Under the pieces are notes generated by a model, which ran no database searches, had not been told where the DNA came from, and saw only the letters and a program-made list of their open reading frames with translations. From Paraspadella gotoi (Eukaryota > Chaetognatha), in the NCBI GenBank assembly GCA_051294375.1, contig CM119268.1:18996323-19060322 (forward strand): a stretch of 64,000 nt of DNA, in the 5' to 3' direction. Of this stretch, positions 1-13,400 are shown one piece after another. Each line of letters begins with the position of its first letter. The first letter of the stretch is position 1. A program made the translations under genes and the position numbers.

Positions 1-72
1 GGATATTCGACAAGTATCGGGAGATCTAAAACCAAAAATATGTTTTAAGAAAAAAATGAATTAGATGGGGAA

Positions 73-216
<144 letters not shown>

Positions 217-329
217 AAAAGACATGTACAATTATTAAAAAGGATGATACGAATTTAAAGCTTGTTCTAAGAGTTTTACATTTCTAAAGCTTATCATAAT
301 GATTTAAAAAGGATAGTCTCAGACGAAGT

Positions 330-1640
330 AAAACTATTGACTTTATTTTTTTTAGTCGTCATTATCGTCATCATAATCGTGCTTTTCGTTGTTTTTTTAT
401 CACGTATGTTTTATTTTCTCTTAGACTTCATTACCGTGCATCAATTTTTGTTTCAAAAACCAGTTTTTCAAAATTTATCCAAAAAAAGCAGACGCTTTCC
501 CAGTCCGTTTTTCTGTGTCCAAATGTCCATGTCGCTCTCACTCCGACCCGGTGACTCCGTCTCTGTTATTCATTCCGTTTCCCACAAAATTTAAAACCTG
601 ACTCATCATGTGAAAGACTTCGTCTGCTCTGTCCCCTTTATCTCCAGGTGCGTTTTCACAATTTGCTTGTCCCTTCACGTAGCACTCTCCGGCGGAGGTC
701 CCTCCGCTCCCGAACCTTTCCTCCCCACCCTTAAGTACTTAACTCTTTTATCCCCTTGCCTCCATCCCACGATGAAGAGAGAGAGAAGATTAGAGAGAGA
801 TGATGAGAGATGAGAGTGATGAGAGAGAGAGAGAGAGATGACAGAGAGAGAGAGAGAGAGAGACCCGCTTGATTTGTAGCGCCTCTGTTTTTAGTCTGGA
901 CGGAATCGGTTTCAGCCCAGGATTTGTGGGCACTCCGGTGAAAACATCCCGGTGGCACGAAGATAGAATAAAGTTAGTGATGTGAGCAAATAATAGAAAA
1001 AACAAAAACAACAAAAAATATAATATAAATATATACTTTATTTATAGGTAGCACCTTATTTTTTTTGCAATATTAAAAATTTAATTTTTAAAATGGACCT
1101 ATCTAACAGTAGTGAGTCAGGGTTGCACGAAACACAATGATGACGTCAAGGCTATGAAGAGCGGGAAGAGGAAAACTACGAGGAAATACTAGGAGAGAAG
1201 GAAGAGGAGAAGGAGCGAGTATATCCTAGGGAAGAAGAGGAGGAGAAAAGAAGGGGGGAGGCGGATAAATAATCCGTGACGTCAAGATGGAGGCGGGAGG
1301 AGGAGGAGAAGGAGGAGGAACAGGAGGAGGAGAAGGAGGAGGAGGAAAGAAAAGAAAAAGATGAAGAAGAACAAGGAAATATCAATAAAATTGGACGAAA
1401 AATAAAATTGACAATAGAGTAGTGAAAGAGAAGGAGAGAGAGAGGAAGAGAAGAATGAAGATGAATAGAGAAGAAAAGAAAAGAGAAGAGAGGTGGAGAA
1501 AGAGAAAGGGGATACGAAGAAAAGATTTGAGGGATGGAATGACTTTTGAGAAGAATTATGAATCTCGGGAGATGGAACGAGAACGAGGAAGAGGAAGAAG
1601 AAGGAGAAATATAAAAGGGAAGAGAAGGAGAAATCATGGT
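330..1640. repeat. Duplicated block, first copy (0.3-1.65 kb)
   Basis: Shares ordered landmarks with 4775-6800: a TTGACTTTATTTTT start, a stretch around TTTAATTTTAAAAATGGACC, GACGTCAA-GGCTATGA, and the purine-rich segment with CGGGAGATGGAACGAGA. The purine-rich part (1170-1640) has spurious open frames of Arg/Glu or Ser/Phe repeats. No gene is seen. Confidence 0.5.
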
Positions 1641-2305
1641 TCGTCCCAGCGCCGGCCGACGCCGCTTCTGTCGATAGTTTTTCGTTTTCGTGATAAAGGT
1701 CGATATATGGATCAGATGTCACGTGACGGAATCCGCCGTTGCGACTTCGACTTCCTCATTGAGGAATCTGCGAAAATAATCTCCATGTGCAATGATGGAG
1801 AGAGAAGGTCGTGAAGTTTATTGTTAGCGACGGGACGCAAAGTATTATTTTGATTATTATTAAAAATTAGCTAAGAATAGTATATTTTTTTGTACATATT
1901 ATCTCGAAAATAATTGTTAATTAAGGCAAGTCATTTCGCACAAGGAAACCAAAGGCCATTCTTATGAAACATAAATTAAAATAGAATAATGGGATAACTC
2001 CATGGGATAGAAAACAAAGAAGCCGATGTCAAGATTAGGAAGATTCGAAGGGATTTCGTCGAGCATGATAAATGGTCTCAATGATGGAGTAGTGAATTCT
2101 CTGCATGGTGACGATTCTAATCGTGATCCAATCGAGACTGGTAGACGGAAATCTCTAATAGTGAACGAAATATCCAGTGGTCTTTCCTAGAGCGAAACAT
2201 GGGTTTTTGTTTTTTTCGTCCCCAGGAATAATTTGGATGGAGTTGGATGGAGTGAGATGAGAAGGGCAAAAAAACAAACTTGGAGGAGAGGAGAGAAAGA
2301 CGAAG

Positions 2306-2309
<4 letters not shown>

Positions 2310-2358
<49 letters not shown>

Positions 2359-2415
2359 GAGAGAGAGAGAGAGAGGAGAGTAGAGAGAAGCGAGAGAAAG
2401 AGAGAGAGAGAGAGG
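2310..2415. repeat. (GA)n interrupted microsatellite
   Basis: GA repeats with GGAGAG interruptions. The Arg-Glu and Ser-Leu frames here are spurious. Confidence 0.9.
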
Positions 2416-3525
2416 CATCTTTCTCGTTCACTTAACCACTCTTACTCAGAAATGAGAGATTACGCAAAATATTCTCTACGCGAGCACGATTTTTAATTAT
2501 TTTTTCACATAAACTCTTTTATTTTTAACTAAACGCTGGAAAGTAAACCTCCAATACGGACGACACGACGCACCATCCCGTACGAGTAACGAACCGAACT
2601 CCTCTGCAAATCAAAAAAAAGGACTCCAATGCAAGTGAATGAACGACGGACGACCGACTAATCGCACGACGACGGACCAATAACAGTATATCTCTCAACC
2701 GGCTCACATATTCTCGTCATCCTGCGCGACTGCTGCAGCAAACTGGGGTCTGACAGGTTAGAACCAGAAAATTTGCCAATATCGGCCAGAAAGAAAGAAA
2801 GAACTCATATTTTAATGATACCGTCCATCTTACTCAATCTCCTCTCTCTCACGCTCTCTATCGTGCTCTTTCAGTCTCTCTTCTGCTCCATCAGTAATCC
2901 ATCTTTTTCTAGAAAGCATTTCTAGTCTATTTTCTTTATCCTTTTATCCAGTCTGTTGGCTGGTTAATTTGAAAAGCGATAACTCTTATCGCAAGGATTC
3001 TTCAATCATTTAAATTATTTACGTGCGTTCCGTTCCCGTTTATTATCTTTAATTAAATTTATAGTTACTATCATATTGTATTTTTTTGCTGTTTGAAGAT
3101 TAACAGAATGAATGAGAATGTAGGGTCGAAAACTTTATATTTTCTGAATTTACAAGGAGTAAGACTTTAAAAAAAATCTGATTCAGACTAAAAGATCGTA
3201 ACAAAAATCAACAAAAACAGATGAAGAGAAAGAGTAGAAACGAGAAGAATAAGAAGTCAGGACGAGAGAAGAAGGGACAAAGACGAGGAGAAGCAAGGAA
3301 AACGGAGAAGAAAAAGGAGAGACCCGAGAAAGGAGACGGAAGAGAAGGAAAGGAAGGATTGAAAGACGAGGCGACGCGTTGGGCCTTAAAACTTTCGCAC
3401 AAAGATTTGCAAAGGTACTTACAGACGACGACAAAGTTGGCTCTCACAGGAATACTAGGAAATAACGAGACGTCTATACGATCAGACGAAGATAATAGGA
3501 TGAGCAACGAGCGAAACACAGACTG

Positions 3526-3805
3526 AATCCACCAGATCATCGGAACAAAATACGTCCATCATTCGACTGAAGGTCGACGCGTTCGAATCGAATTCGACGA
3601 CTATAAAACAGAAAAGGGCCTCGGCATGATGGCCACGTCTACGCCGTATGGTATCGAAGGCGTGGCCGGGGTAATCAAGATTCTGCAGCGACAGCGAATC
3701 GGGGCCGTCGTAGAGTCGAGTGGTGATGGATGGGGCCGGATCTCGGGCAGTGCCTGCGCCGTATTTAGGCGAGGAGAGAAGTTTGTGCGCTCCTGCGCGT
3801 GGTAG
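3526..3805 (+). CDS. GC-rich open frame, unknown function
   Basis: Open from a TGA at 3523 to a TAG at 3803. A possible acceptor (CCACCAG) sits before 3536. The peptide runs GTKYVHHSTEGRRVRIEF, DDYKTEKGLGMMATSTPYGI, EGVAGVIKILQRQRIGAVV and on to SCAW. Composition is balanced and non-repetitive, in a local GC-rich island. I do not recognise a family. The minus strand is also partly open here (3601-3909), so direction is a judgement based on peptide composition. Confidence 0.3.
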
Positions 3806-4774
3806 AGCGAGTCCGTGCTATACGCTTGCGTGCGCCGCCCAAGTGGTGGCTTCACGGCGAGTGTCGATGGAGGGATTCGCGGTGTGGAAGGCGCTCTGCT
3901 TACGACCAAGTAGAAGCGGATGCGGTAGGGGTAAGCAACAGGGGGCTGGTCTGCTCAGGCTGACCCTCCTCGAGGATAGACGTTTCATCTGTATCCTGCT
4001 GCGCACGGAAATGCGAAAAGCGTATTCTAAAACACTTTTATGACTCTAAGAACAAACATAAGGTTTAACGAGTCTACAAGTAGGATAACGATGTTCAAGT
4101 AGGCAGCATTGTTTTGGAATAAGATGATTTGATATATTTTTTTTAATTTTATTGTTCAAAAAGCGATGCAAACAATTAATTAAGAATTTTACGTATTTTA
4201 CGGCACCTAGTGTCTGTCCACGAGACTCAATGTAATTCTCGGAGTGTGCTATTTTTCTTAAAATCTTAACAAGTATTTATTGTTTTTTTAAGGATGGATC
4301 ACTGTAAAAAAACAGTGAATCATATTAGTATGTTTGGCAGTAATGACCGTATTCTAAGGAAGGAGCAGAGAGAGAAGACAAAAAATAAGGTGACAGAACT
4401 TGATCAATATTTGTGGTAGGAAGCACGAAGCGCAACGATGTTCTCAAGAAGAAGCATTGGAAGATAATAGTGATGAGATATAGGAGGTATGATATTAGTA
4501 GAGAGAAGAGAGAAAGAGAAGAAGAAATCCAGTCTTTAGACTATGTTGTCCGCGCACGTATGAATCAGTTATAGTACCCTAATGTTTCATTATATTAATA
4601 TAAGCGAATAGATAAATTTGATCTTAATTCCTAAAAGCTTTGTTCTCTAAATCAGCAGTTCTCTTTGGCACATCGAGTTTATTCTATCATTATTGTTTTA
4701 TCTTCATCACACATGATTTTTCTCTATAACACGGATAGTTCCGCCCTCCTCTAGACGATTATATCTCAAAACTC

Positions 4775-6800
4775 ATTTGACTTTATTTTTCCTTTTCAGT
4801 CATCTGTCTCATTCATTCGCTCTTCATATTCTCATTATTATCGTGCTTTTTTCGCTCTTTTCCTTCCTCTCGCTATATCTTAACTTATCTCCGTTTTCTC
4901 ATTTCTCTCTCACTTCTTTAGAGTCTTCTATTTTACCCTCCCGGAGAGTAATCATCCACTTCTTTTTCTGTTCTAACACACTCGCGACATTAGATATGTT
5001 ACTTACCAAACGATTATATTCCACACAACATCACACAGTTATCGTCTTAGTACACCTCAGTGGACAGAGACTTTTCTGTCACTAAGAGTCGGTCCATATC
5101 GTCTCGTGTGGCTGCGACTTAAGCTCGCAACGCCTGGCAACGCGTGAGACGGACGACTGTACAACGCCCGTGGCGTCTCTGATATGTTTCATTTGGCCGA
5201 AAGCGGCGGTGGGCGTCCGGGTTTCGCGATGGCCAACTACAAATTCTAAATAACTGGGCGAGAGCCTTCTCCATCGCGTGCGGAATAGACTATGGCGTGA
5301 ACTCAGCGGTCCTGCTTCTGCTGCGATATTCAGTCGCTCGCACGGTGGCTCGTCATTATCACATCGAGGTTGTCTCGTCCGGCCGTCAGGACAAGGGTGA
5401 GAGCCAAGCACTCGGTCTGCGAAGGTGTCCAGTCTGCTGCTCGCATCTCCGAATGCCATTTCCGTCTACTTCTGGATTAAAATGAAGGTGATAGATGGAC
5501 AAGCATATGATATATCAGACCATAGCCCTTGACAAATACAAGGAATGCGCCAAAATTATGGAACTAGAAGTTTGGCACGATGAAAGTAGTAGCGTACGAG
5601 AGACGCAGGAGAGAGAGAAGAGTTAGTTAGACCGCAGTTTAGAAATTAGCCATGCGAGTATGACGTAGTGATATGAGAGTATAGAGACGATATTGTACAA
5701 CTCTCGTCACCTTTCTGTATTGGCTATCTGGCCAAACTCTGTTCCATCTTAATTCCTTGCGTTTTATGCAATTCCCAGGCGGTGGTTGTGTCGGCGAGCC
5801 ACATATGGATGATAATAGCTGGGCAATTGCTCGAGCCCATCTTCCCACGCCAAACACCTTTCAGTGTGAAGACTTTTACGAACGCTCGTTCACGGTGTAA
5901 AATCACTAACGCCGTGGCACGAAAGATAGGAGACGTAGAGTTTAGATGATTGGTGCGCAGCATAATATAATAAGAGAATAAAAAATCACAAAACGACAAA
6001 TATTATACTTTATTAAACTACAATTTGTTCAACTTGTAATAGGTAGCTGTTAACTTTTATTTAGGTAGACCGATTTATTTTTTTATGCAATATTCAAAAA
6101 TTTAATTTTAAAAATGGACCATAATAGAACCAGTGTAGTTTTTGAGTAAGACGAGTGTCTCACCCAAGAAACTATGAGAATGTACTAAGACGTCAACGGC
6201 TATGACAAGATGGAAGCACGAGGAGAGGAAAACTACGACGAGACATCATGAGTCGGACAGAGACTGAGGGATATGCATGAGAGAGGGGAGGTAGTTAGAG
6301 TGGAAGGTGTAGCAGAGAATGGAAAAGTAATGGGGGGACTCGGACGGATAATGGAGATCCGTGGACAGATCAAGGAGTACTGCGAGCGGGCGAGCGAGGA
6401 GGAGAACACGACTGGTATAGTGTATAGCATGGAGTAGAAGAGAGCAGGGGAACGGAGAAAGAAAGTGAAAAGAAGCCGGAGCGAGGTGAGAGAGAGTATC
6501 GAGAGAGATATGGGGATTAAGAGATATAGAAATTGAGCGAATTTATGAGTAGTGATGAGAGAACGGATGTAGAGGCATAGAAGTATATGAGGAGAAGGGA
6601 AGAGGTAAAGTATGGAGAAATAATGATGAAGATGAGGAGTGACAGAGGTGGGAGACAGTACGTAAAGGGTTATAGAAACGAGGATAGATTGTTTGAAGTG
6701 TATCGGAAATCAGACTTGGTAGAGATGAATGATAACTAATAAGGAGATCTTCTGCGGGAGATGGAACGAGACACGACGACGAGAAATGGAATGAACATGA
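4775..6800. repeat. Duplicated block, second indel-rich copy
   Basis: Follows the order of 330-1640 with many small insertions and substitutions, and includes extra sequence such as the Harbinger-like island. Confidence 0.45.
5082..5459 (-). mobile_element. PIF/Harbinger-like transposase remnant
   Basis: A 125-residue open frame in a GC-rich island. Near its C-terminus it reads HIRDATGVVQSSVSRVARR, matching the helix-turn-helix of PIF/Harbinger (HARBI1-like) transposases, where a Gly-Asp-Ala-x-Gly-Val-x-Gln-Ser-x-Val-Ser-Arg pattern is typical. The preceding TAAFGQMK fits the usual Ala-Thr-Gly-x-Phe strand. The catalytic DDE domain is absent and the frame stops shortly after the motif, so only a fragment remains. 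Part of the surrounding block (4775-6800) is an indel-rich copy, so the breaks may be sequencing errors. Confidence 0.4.
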
Positions 6801-7104
6801 TATGTGATATATATCACTATTAAATCAATGTGAAAGAAACGAAAGAAAGGAGTGGACCAAGTAAAAGGGTTGTACAGGGTCTATAGAGGAATGGTAGTCT
6901 TGAATTTCTTTTTCCTAATACTATCTCGTCATCGCATCATTTCTCTCATCACCAAATTCCTACATCTCGGCGTTATTCATCTGACCCTTCACGCTGCGGT
7001 ATCATAAGACTACCTCTCTCTTGACTGGGTCTCCGTACATCTGAGGACCCGACCATCTCCTTCTCTCTCGTCCCACAAAAGTGACTTATCATCGAGTTTT
7101 CGCT

Positions 7105-7129
7105 NNNNNNNNNNNNNNNNNNNNNNNNN
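7105..7129. other. 25-N placeholder gap
   Basis: Exactly 25 N. Gaps of the same length are at 10959-10983, 13773-13797, 32279-32303, 36036-36060, 47875-47899 and 62901-62925, which indicates an arbitrary gap size set by software. Confidence 0.99.
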
Positions 7130-7246
7130 TCTCTCTCTCTCTATTTCTCTCTCGCTCCCTGAGTTCAACGACCTTACAGAAAAAGAAAAAAAATCAGAAA
7201 AAAAATTTTAAGCGCTCAAAGCGGGCATGAGAGAAATAGAGAGAGA

Positions 7247-7301
<55 letters not shown>

Positions 7302-8990
7302 ATAAAACTTTCGTTTTTAGTTGTACCGAATCCACATACCTTCTCAAATTATTTAACCTTTTCGTTTTTTAATATTTTTTTATCGGATTTTGTGCAAATG
7401 TATATAAAATGGTATTTAACGTGTCTTAGTACAAGTTTGGCTCAAATATCACTTTCAATTAGGATAGAGAAAATTTCTCTTGTTAAATAGTAGAGGGAGG
7501 TTCAGCTCTTTTGGCTCAAACTTCAAGTGCTTACAGCACAGAAACGGTAAACGTTAGAAGAAAAAAAGGATTAGCGAGGCTAATTTCTCTTTCAATCGAT
7601 ATCAAAATTGTGTGAAAAATGTCGCGGCAATTAATGTTTTTTGCATAGCATGTTTTATCTTTTCGCTCCGGTTCCTTATAAAATTTTGGGAAATTTGAAC
7701 GAAAATCAAGAAGATGGATGGTAATTTCTGACTTTTGACTGTGCCGTTTTTCAGACTGCAATCCCCTGATTAATGAAAATTTAGGATAGTGGAGCCAAAT
7801 GTCCCTCGCATCCCCTTAAGAACTGTTTACTTTCTGACAGCAGCAATATTGGTAGAAATGGCAGCATTACCCTCTGGCCCGGCCACAAAAGGCGGAACAA
7901 GGTAAAANNNNNNNNNNNNNNNNNNNNNNNNNNNNNNNNNNNNNNNNNNNNNNNNNNNNNNNNNNNNNNNNNNNNNNNNNNNNNNNNNNNNNNNNNNNNN
8001 NNNNNNNNNNNNNNNNNNNNNNNNNNNNNNNNNNNNNNNNNNNNNNNNNNNNNNNNNNNNNNNNNNNNNNNNNNNNNNNNNNNNNNNNNNNNNNNNNNNN
8101 NNNNNNNNNNNNNNNNNNNNNNNNNNNNNNNNNNNNNNNNNNNNNNNNNNNNNNNNNNNNNNNNNNNNNNNNNNNNNNNNNNNNNNNNNNNNNNNNNNNN
8201 NNNNNNNNNNNNNNNNNNNNNNNNNNNNNNNNNNNNNNNNNNNNNNNNNNNNNNNNNNNNNNNNNNNNNNNNNNNNNNNNNNNNNNNNNNNNNNNNNNNN
8301 NNNNNNNNNNNNNNNNNNNNNNNNNNNNNNNNNNNNNNNNNNNNNNNNNNNNNNNNNNNNNNNNNNNNNNNNNNNNNNNNNNNNNNNNNNNNNNNNNNNN
8401 NNNNNNNNNNNNNNNNNNNNNNNNNNNNNNNNNNNNNNNNNNNNNNNNNNNNNNNNNNNNNNNNAAACAGAAGGTTATTTATATGACAGAACTCTTAATT
8501 ATAAATATTTAAGTACTTCAATGTTATACTGTGCTTCACAAGTTAATATAGTGATAGTAAATATTGATTAAGTATATGATGGATAAATGAATTTTATATG
8601 ACAGAACATTTAATNNNNNNNNNNTTATACTGTGCTTCACTAGTTAATATAGTGATAGTAAATATTGATTAAGTATATGAAGGATAAATGAATTTTATAT
8701 GACAGAACTTTTAATGATAGAAAGGGATCAAATTTAACCCGCCTTAATGGAGAAGGTCATGGTTGCCAATTTTTAAATTATAATTCATTTATTTATTAAT
8801 CCAAACGAATTTATTCAATTAGTCCCATAAGAGATGGACCTCCCTGAAGACATCATTAATAATAATACGCGGAAAATCTAATTGTATAAAACAATGTTAA
8901 ATTTGTTTTAATATACTTTTTTATTAACTCAATTCAATACAATTTTCTCGTTCACTCAACCCAAGAAGAGAGACGTATGAGGATTGTAGT
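7130..8990. repeat. Duplicated block with 557-N gap, first copy
   Basis: A GA tract, then AATAAAACTTTCGTTTTTAG, then TTCAAGTGCTTACAGCACAG, then a gap at 7908-8464, then ACAGAACTTTTAATGATAGA and GATGGACCTCCCTGAAGA. A further internal repeat of about 105 bases (8485-8590 and 8625-8730) is separated by 10 N. No gene is seen. Confidence 0.6.
7908..8464. other. Assembly gap (557 N)
   Basis: Unknown bases. The homologous position in the copy at 9100-10700 is filled. Other sized gaps: 14385-14711, 35123-35407, 50954-51166, 61551-61769, 61917-62084 and 8615-8624. Confidence 0.99.
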
Positions 8991-9099
8991 GCTAAGTAGA
9001 TCCGGCGTCGTCAGATGGTTCGGAGAGAGGGAACAAGAGAGAAGGATGGAGAGATAGCAGACGATGTGAACAGTACGAGGAGAGACGGAAGAAAGGATG

Positions 9100-10700
9100 A
9101 TGAGAGAAGTACGATGAGAGAGAGAGAGAGAGAAGATGAAATAAAACTTTCGTTTTAGTTTTACCGAATCCCGACATTACCTTCTCAAAATTATTTAAGA
9201 CCGCGTTTTCGTTTTTTAAATATTTTTTTTATCGGATTTTGTGCAAATGTATATAAAATGGTGTATTGTAACGTGTCTTCAGAACAAGTCTTTGGCTTCT
9301 ACAATATCACTTTAATTAGGATAGAGAAAATTTCTGCTGTTAAAGTGTAGAGGGCAGTTTGCAGCTCTTTATTGCGCTGCAAACTTCAAGTGCTTACAGC
9401 ACAGAAAACGGTAAACCAGTTAGAAGAAAAAACAGTAACTTAGCCGAGGCTAGATTTATTCTTTCAATCCGCATTATCCAAAAAATTGTGTTGAAAATAT
9501 GTCGCGGCAATCTAATGTGTTGTTTGCAGAGCCATGCTTTTATCGCTTTCGCTCCGGTTCCTTCTTAAACAGATTTTGGGAACTTTGAACGAAATCCAAG
9601 AACGATGGCATGGTAATTTCTGACTTTGGACCTGTGCCGTTTTTCCTGACTGAATCCCCTGATATAAGCAAAATTTAGGAGTTAAGTGGAGCCAAGAATG
9701 TCCCTCGCCATCCCCTTAAACCTGTTTACGGTTTCTGCAAGCAGCAGATCATTGCGTAGAAAATGGGCAGCAATGTACACGCTCTGGCGCTCGGCAGCAA
9801 ATAGGCCGGAACGAAGGTAAAAACTAAGAGTTCTGTTCATATAACATAACCGCTTTTAGAAGCGCATTTTCTGTGGGATAACGAAATTAAAAAAATATTA
9901 AGATTTTCAAGTATAGTAATAGAACATAGAAGCATGTTAAAGTTTATCGATTACTACATAAATCATGGAACAATTTTATATCTTCAAATTCAGAATTCTT
10001 TAAACCCAAATAAATAAAAAATATTATTACAAGAGATTCCACAATTTTATGTCTTTAGTCGTTAAAAATTAGCACAAGAAACACACAACATATTTGTATG
10101 GTATATCGTGGTTTTCGGTTTTGCCTTATTTCGTCCAACTTATCAATCGAAATATTGAAAAAGACGAATTCATACTTTGTGTAGGAGCACACTCTTGTTT
10201 ATGGGCCTTATCTGAATCCCGTTCTTAATAAATATTTTTTTTTAGCAATTTTTTTTTTCATGTCCTACTGCATTTATAAATACTTTACATGTACTTCAAA
10301 ATGTTATACTGGTGGCTCACTCAGCTTAATAAATAGTCGATAGTAAAGATATTGATTAAGTATAATGGAATGGATAACATGAACTTTTATACTGACAGAA
10401 CTTTTAATGATAGCAAAGGGATCAAATTTACACCCGCACGTTGAGATGGAGACAGGTCACTGTTGCCGAATTTTTAAATTATAATTCATTTATTTATATC
10501 AATCCCAAACGAATTTAGTCATTAGTCTCAATGAAAGATGGACCTCCCTGAAGAGCATCATTTAATAATCTAAATACGCGGAAAACTAATTGTTTATAAA
10601 CACAATGTTAGAATTTGTTTAACATAACTTTTCTCTATTAATTCATTCGATAGCAATTTTCCTCGTTCCACTTCAACCCCCCCCCGCCCCTTTTCGATCC
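9100..10700. repeat. Duplicated block, second gap-free copy
   Basis: Has all landmarks of 7130-8990 in the same order with extra single bases, and includes about 430 bases (9830-10260) at the position where the first copy has the N gap. No gene is seen. Confidence 0.6.
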
Positions 10701-10923
10701 CCCACCCACTGCATTACTTTTCCTATTTTTCTTCAAATCATTAATTCAAAAAAAATTCATACTTCGCGTCGATTGGTTTCGCTTCCATGCTTCGTCACCT
10801 AACATTTTATTTGAGTTTTTCTTTTGATGAACAGACAGAGCAGAAATGGAGAGAGGACACGAGAACAGATGAGAGACCGGAAGAGAGAGCAGAGACCGAC
10901 GAGAGAGACGAGGAAGATGCAGA

Positions 10924-10954
<31 letters not shown>

Positions 10955-11292
10955 CGAGNNNNNNNNNNNNNNNNNNNNNNNNNGAGAGAGAGAGAGAGGG
11001 ATGAAACATTGGCCGCCCGCAACTTTAGTTTTCACAGGTTTCTGTAATTTCACATTTTTAACCACATTGTTTATGATTTTTCCTCACGAAAATACAAGTA
11101 ATTCAACATTTATTCTGTATCTTCAAGAATTAGTGAGAATTAGGATTCTGCAGTTAGCCCACGTTAAAACATTCTTTCGGACCGCCGACGCCTGGAAGGC
11201 TCAACCAAGCGGGCATAGAAAATGTTAAACAATTTTCTGCAATTTCTTTTACTGAGAAAACTCTTCCTTAAATCGTCTTCTGTCTTCATCTT

Positions 11293-11600
11293 TCATTGAT
11301 TCCTTCCCTTCCGCCTTCTTTTCCAAATGCCACTCCTCTTTTTTCCTCTCTCTCTTTCTATCCCTCTTTCTATTTTTCTCTGTCTTTCTGTCCGTCTATC
11401 TCTTTGTCTCTCTGTCTCTTGGTCTCTCCTTTTTTGCGTCCTTCTGTCTCTCTGACTCTCTGTCTATCTGTCTTTCTGTCTCTCCGACTCTCTGTCTCTC
11501 AGTCTCTCAGTCTCTCTTTCTATCTTTTTCTCTTTCTCTCTGTCTCTTTTTTTCTATTTCTTTGACTCTCTTTCTCTCCGTCCCGTCTGCCTTCTTTTCA
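11293..11600. repeat. CT-rich low-complexity tract
   Basis: Alternating CTCTCTGTC/CTTTCTGTC units. The Ser/Leu/Phe frame is spurious. Confidence 0.7.
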
Positions 11601-11842
11601 TGATGCTCCTTAGCTTAGGCGGCCGGCTGTTCTCCAGAGACGTCGGCTGACTTCCCTCTTGCATTTTCAACCTACTAGATGGAATAAAAAAAAACAATAC
11701 AACAACAGCAACAACAATTACAATTACAACAGGATTAATAGCAGCAACAACAATAACTACAACATCAGCAACAACAATAACAACAACACCGAGAAAAACA
11801 ACAACAACACACAAAAAAAGTTTGTTAATCCAATTTGTTGTT

Positions 11843-11921
11843 TTACTCGGTGCCTTCGTCGTCATCGTCATCGTCGTCGTCGTCGGCGCCGACTGACCCC
11901 GGGTCCGCTGAACTTTCCTTC
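11843..11921 (-). CDS. Possible acidic C-terminal exon
   Basis: After GTGTCATCAG the frame reads KESSADPGSVGADDDD, more Asp, then DEGTE and TAA, 79 bases in all. The same frame continues upstream to 12097 through a (CAGT/CGGT)-rich tract, so it may instead be part of a chance open frame. The family is unknown. Confidence 0.22.
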
Positions 11922-11999
11922 CTGATGACACGACTGACACTAACAATCATCCCGTCGCGTTGAGAGACTGACCGACTGACTGACCGATTGGTAAAAGAA

Positions 12000-13400
12000 A
12001 ACTCAACACGATTTTTTGAATATGTAATTGTGCAGAATTCATCAGACACGATTTTCCCTTTAATAATATATTCATTTAGTTTTCGTATCGTTCTCATTCT
12101 TACTACTAGCGAGAATCAGAAACAAAAAAAAAACAACGATCAACAAAAAACATCAAACAGGAAACAAAAACAGGAACGACAAAGGATAAAAAAAACAAAA
12201 AAAACAAAAAAAAACAGCGAATCTCCACGGACAACGTTTCGTGGTTTAAACTTCCGACCGGCGTTTTTCGACACCGCTTCCTTTTTTATTCCATAAAACG
12301 ATGACCGATAGACCGACCGACCGACGACAGAGCCGGAGACGAATGACGCAAGCAACTCTCGGACTTCCCTCTTCAGCACGAAATTCGCAAAGAATCAACT
12401 ATAAACCGTTAGTTAACTTGCGTGTGGGGGAAGAACGGTCGAGTGAGAGGGGCAGTCGAGGGAGGGGGGCAGTCGCGGGAAGGGGGGCAGTCGAGAGAGG
12501 GGGGCAGTCGAGAGAGGGGGAGCGAGGTTGAGAATACTCAATCGTTTTTTTTTGTGCGAGAAAGAAAAATTTATTTTCATTGGGCGAAGGTTGTGCGTAG
12601 ATTGTGGTCGTAGAAGTTGTGGCTGAATGGAGCCGAATAGAGTTGGAAGTTGAATGCGACTGAATAAAGTTAAAAGTGAAGCTGAAATGAAAATAATTTG
12701 TATTGTTGAGACTCAAAATAAAACTAAATGTAAACTTAACAAACAAGCGACGAAAAAAAACTTCATTTGGTTCATTTTTCTACCTTATTTATTTAATTTA
12801 TTAAATAGTAACTTTTCGAGCCTCAGACTAAAACTCGTTGACGTTGTACCGATACCTTTTTTTTTCACGAGTAAAAAGCTTCAACTTTTAGTACGATTCC
12901 AAATGTGTCCTTGTCACACTGAGCCACGCCTACTACAACGACAACAACAACCACGCCCACTTAAAAAAAAGGCTGCCCTCTACTCGAAGACCTTCAATCT
13001 TTTCGTTAAAAATAATGGAGACAAAAAAAGAAAAAAAGGAGAAAATGTGTAACAATCTTGGTTTGAAAATTTTATTTTATTTTTATGACAAAAAAAGAGA
13101 GAAAAGACCGAGAATTGAAATGAAAAAAAAAAGACATTATGAAACAACAAAGATAAACATTAAAATGAAAAATATGAAACTTCTACTTCCTCGCCTCTAG
13201 TATTAAGGTTTTTGCTTTATAATATAGATATATAAATGTATAAAGAATATTTCCCGTACTTTCATAGTTAAAAAAAAAAAACCTAAAAATTTAACCCACT
13301 CTACCTCATGCATCATTCATCAAGAAGGATCTCCGGGGATTTGCACCGGCTGTACTTCTTTTCTCTCTTCCCACCCAACATTCATTTCAATTCTATTTTG
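12000..13400. other. No gene recognised
   Basis: AT-rich sequence with A-runs and a small G-rich repeat (GGGGCAGTCGAGAGAGG units, 12445-12525). Short frames have no recognisable content. Confidence 0.5.
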
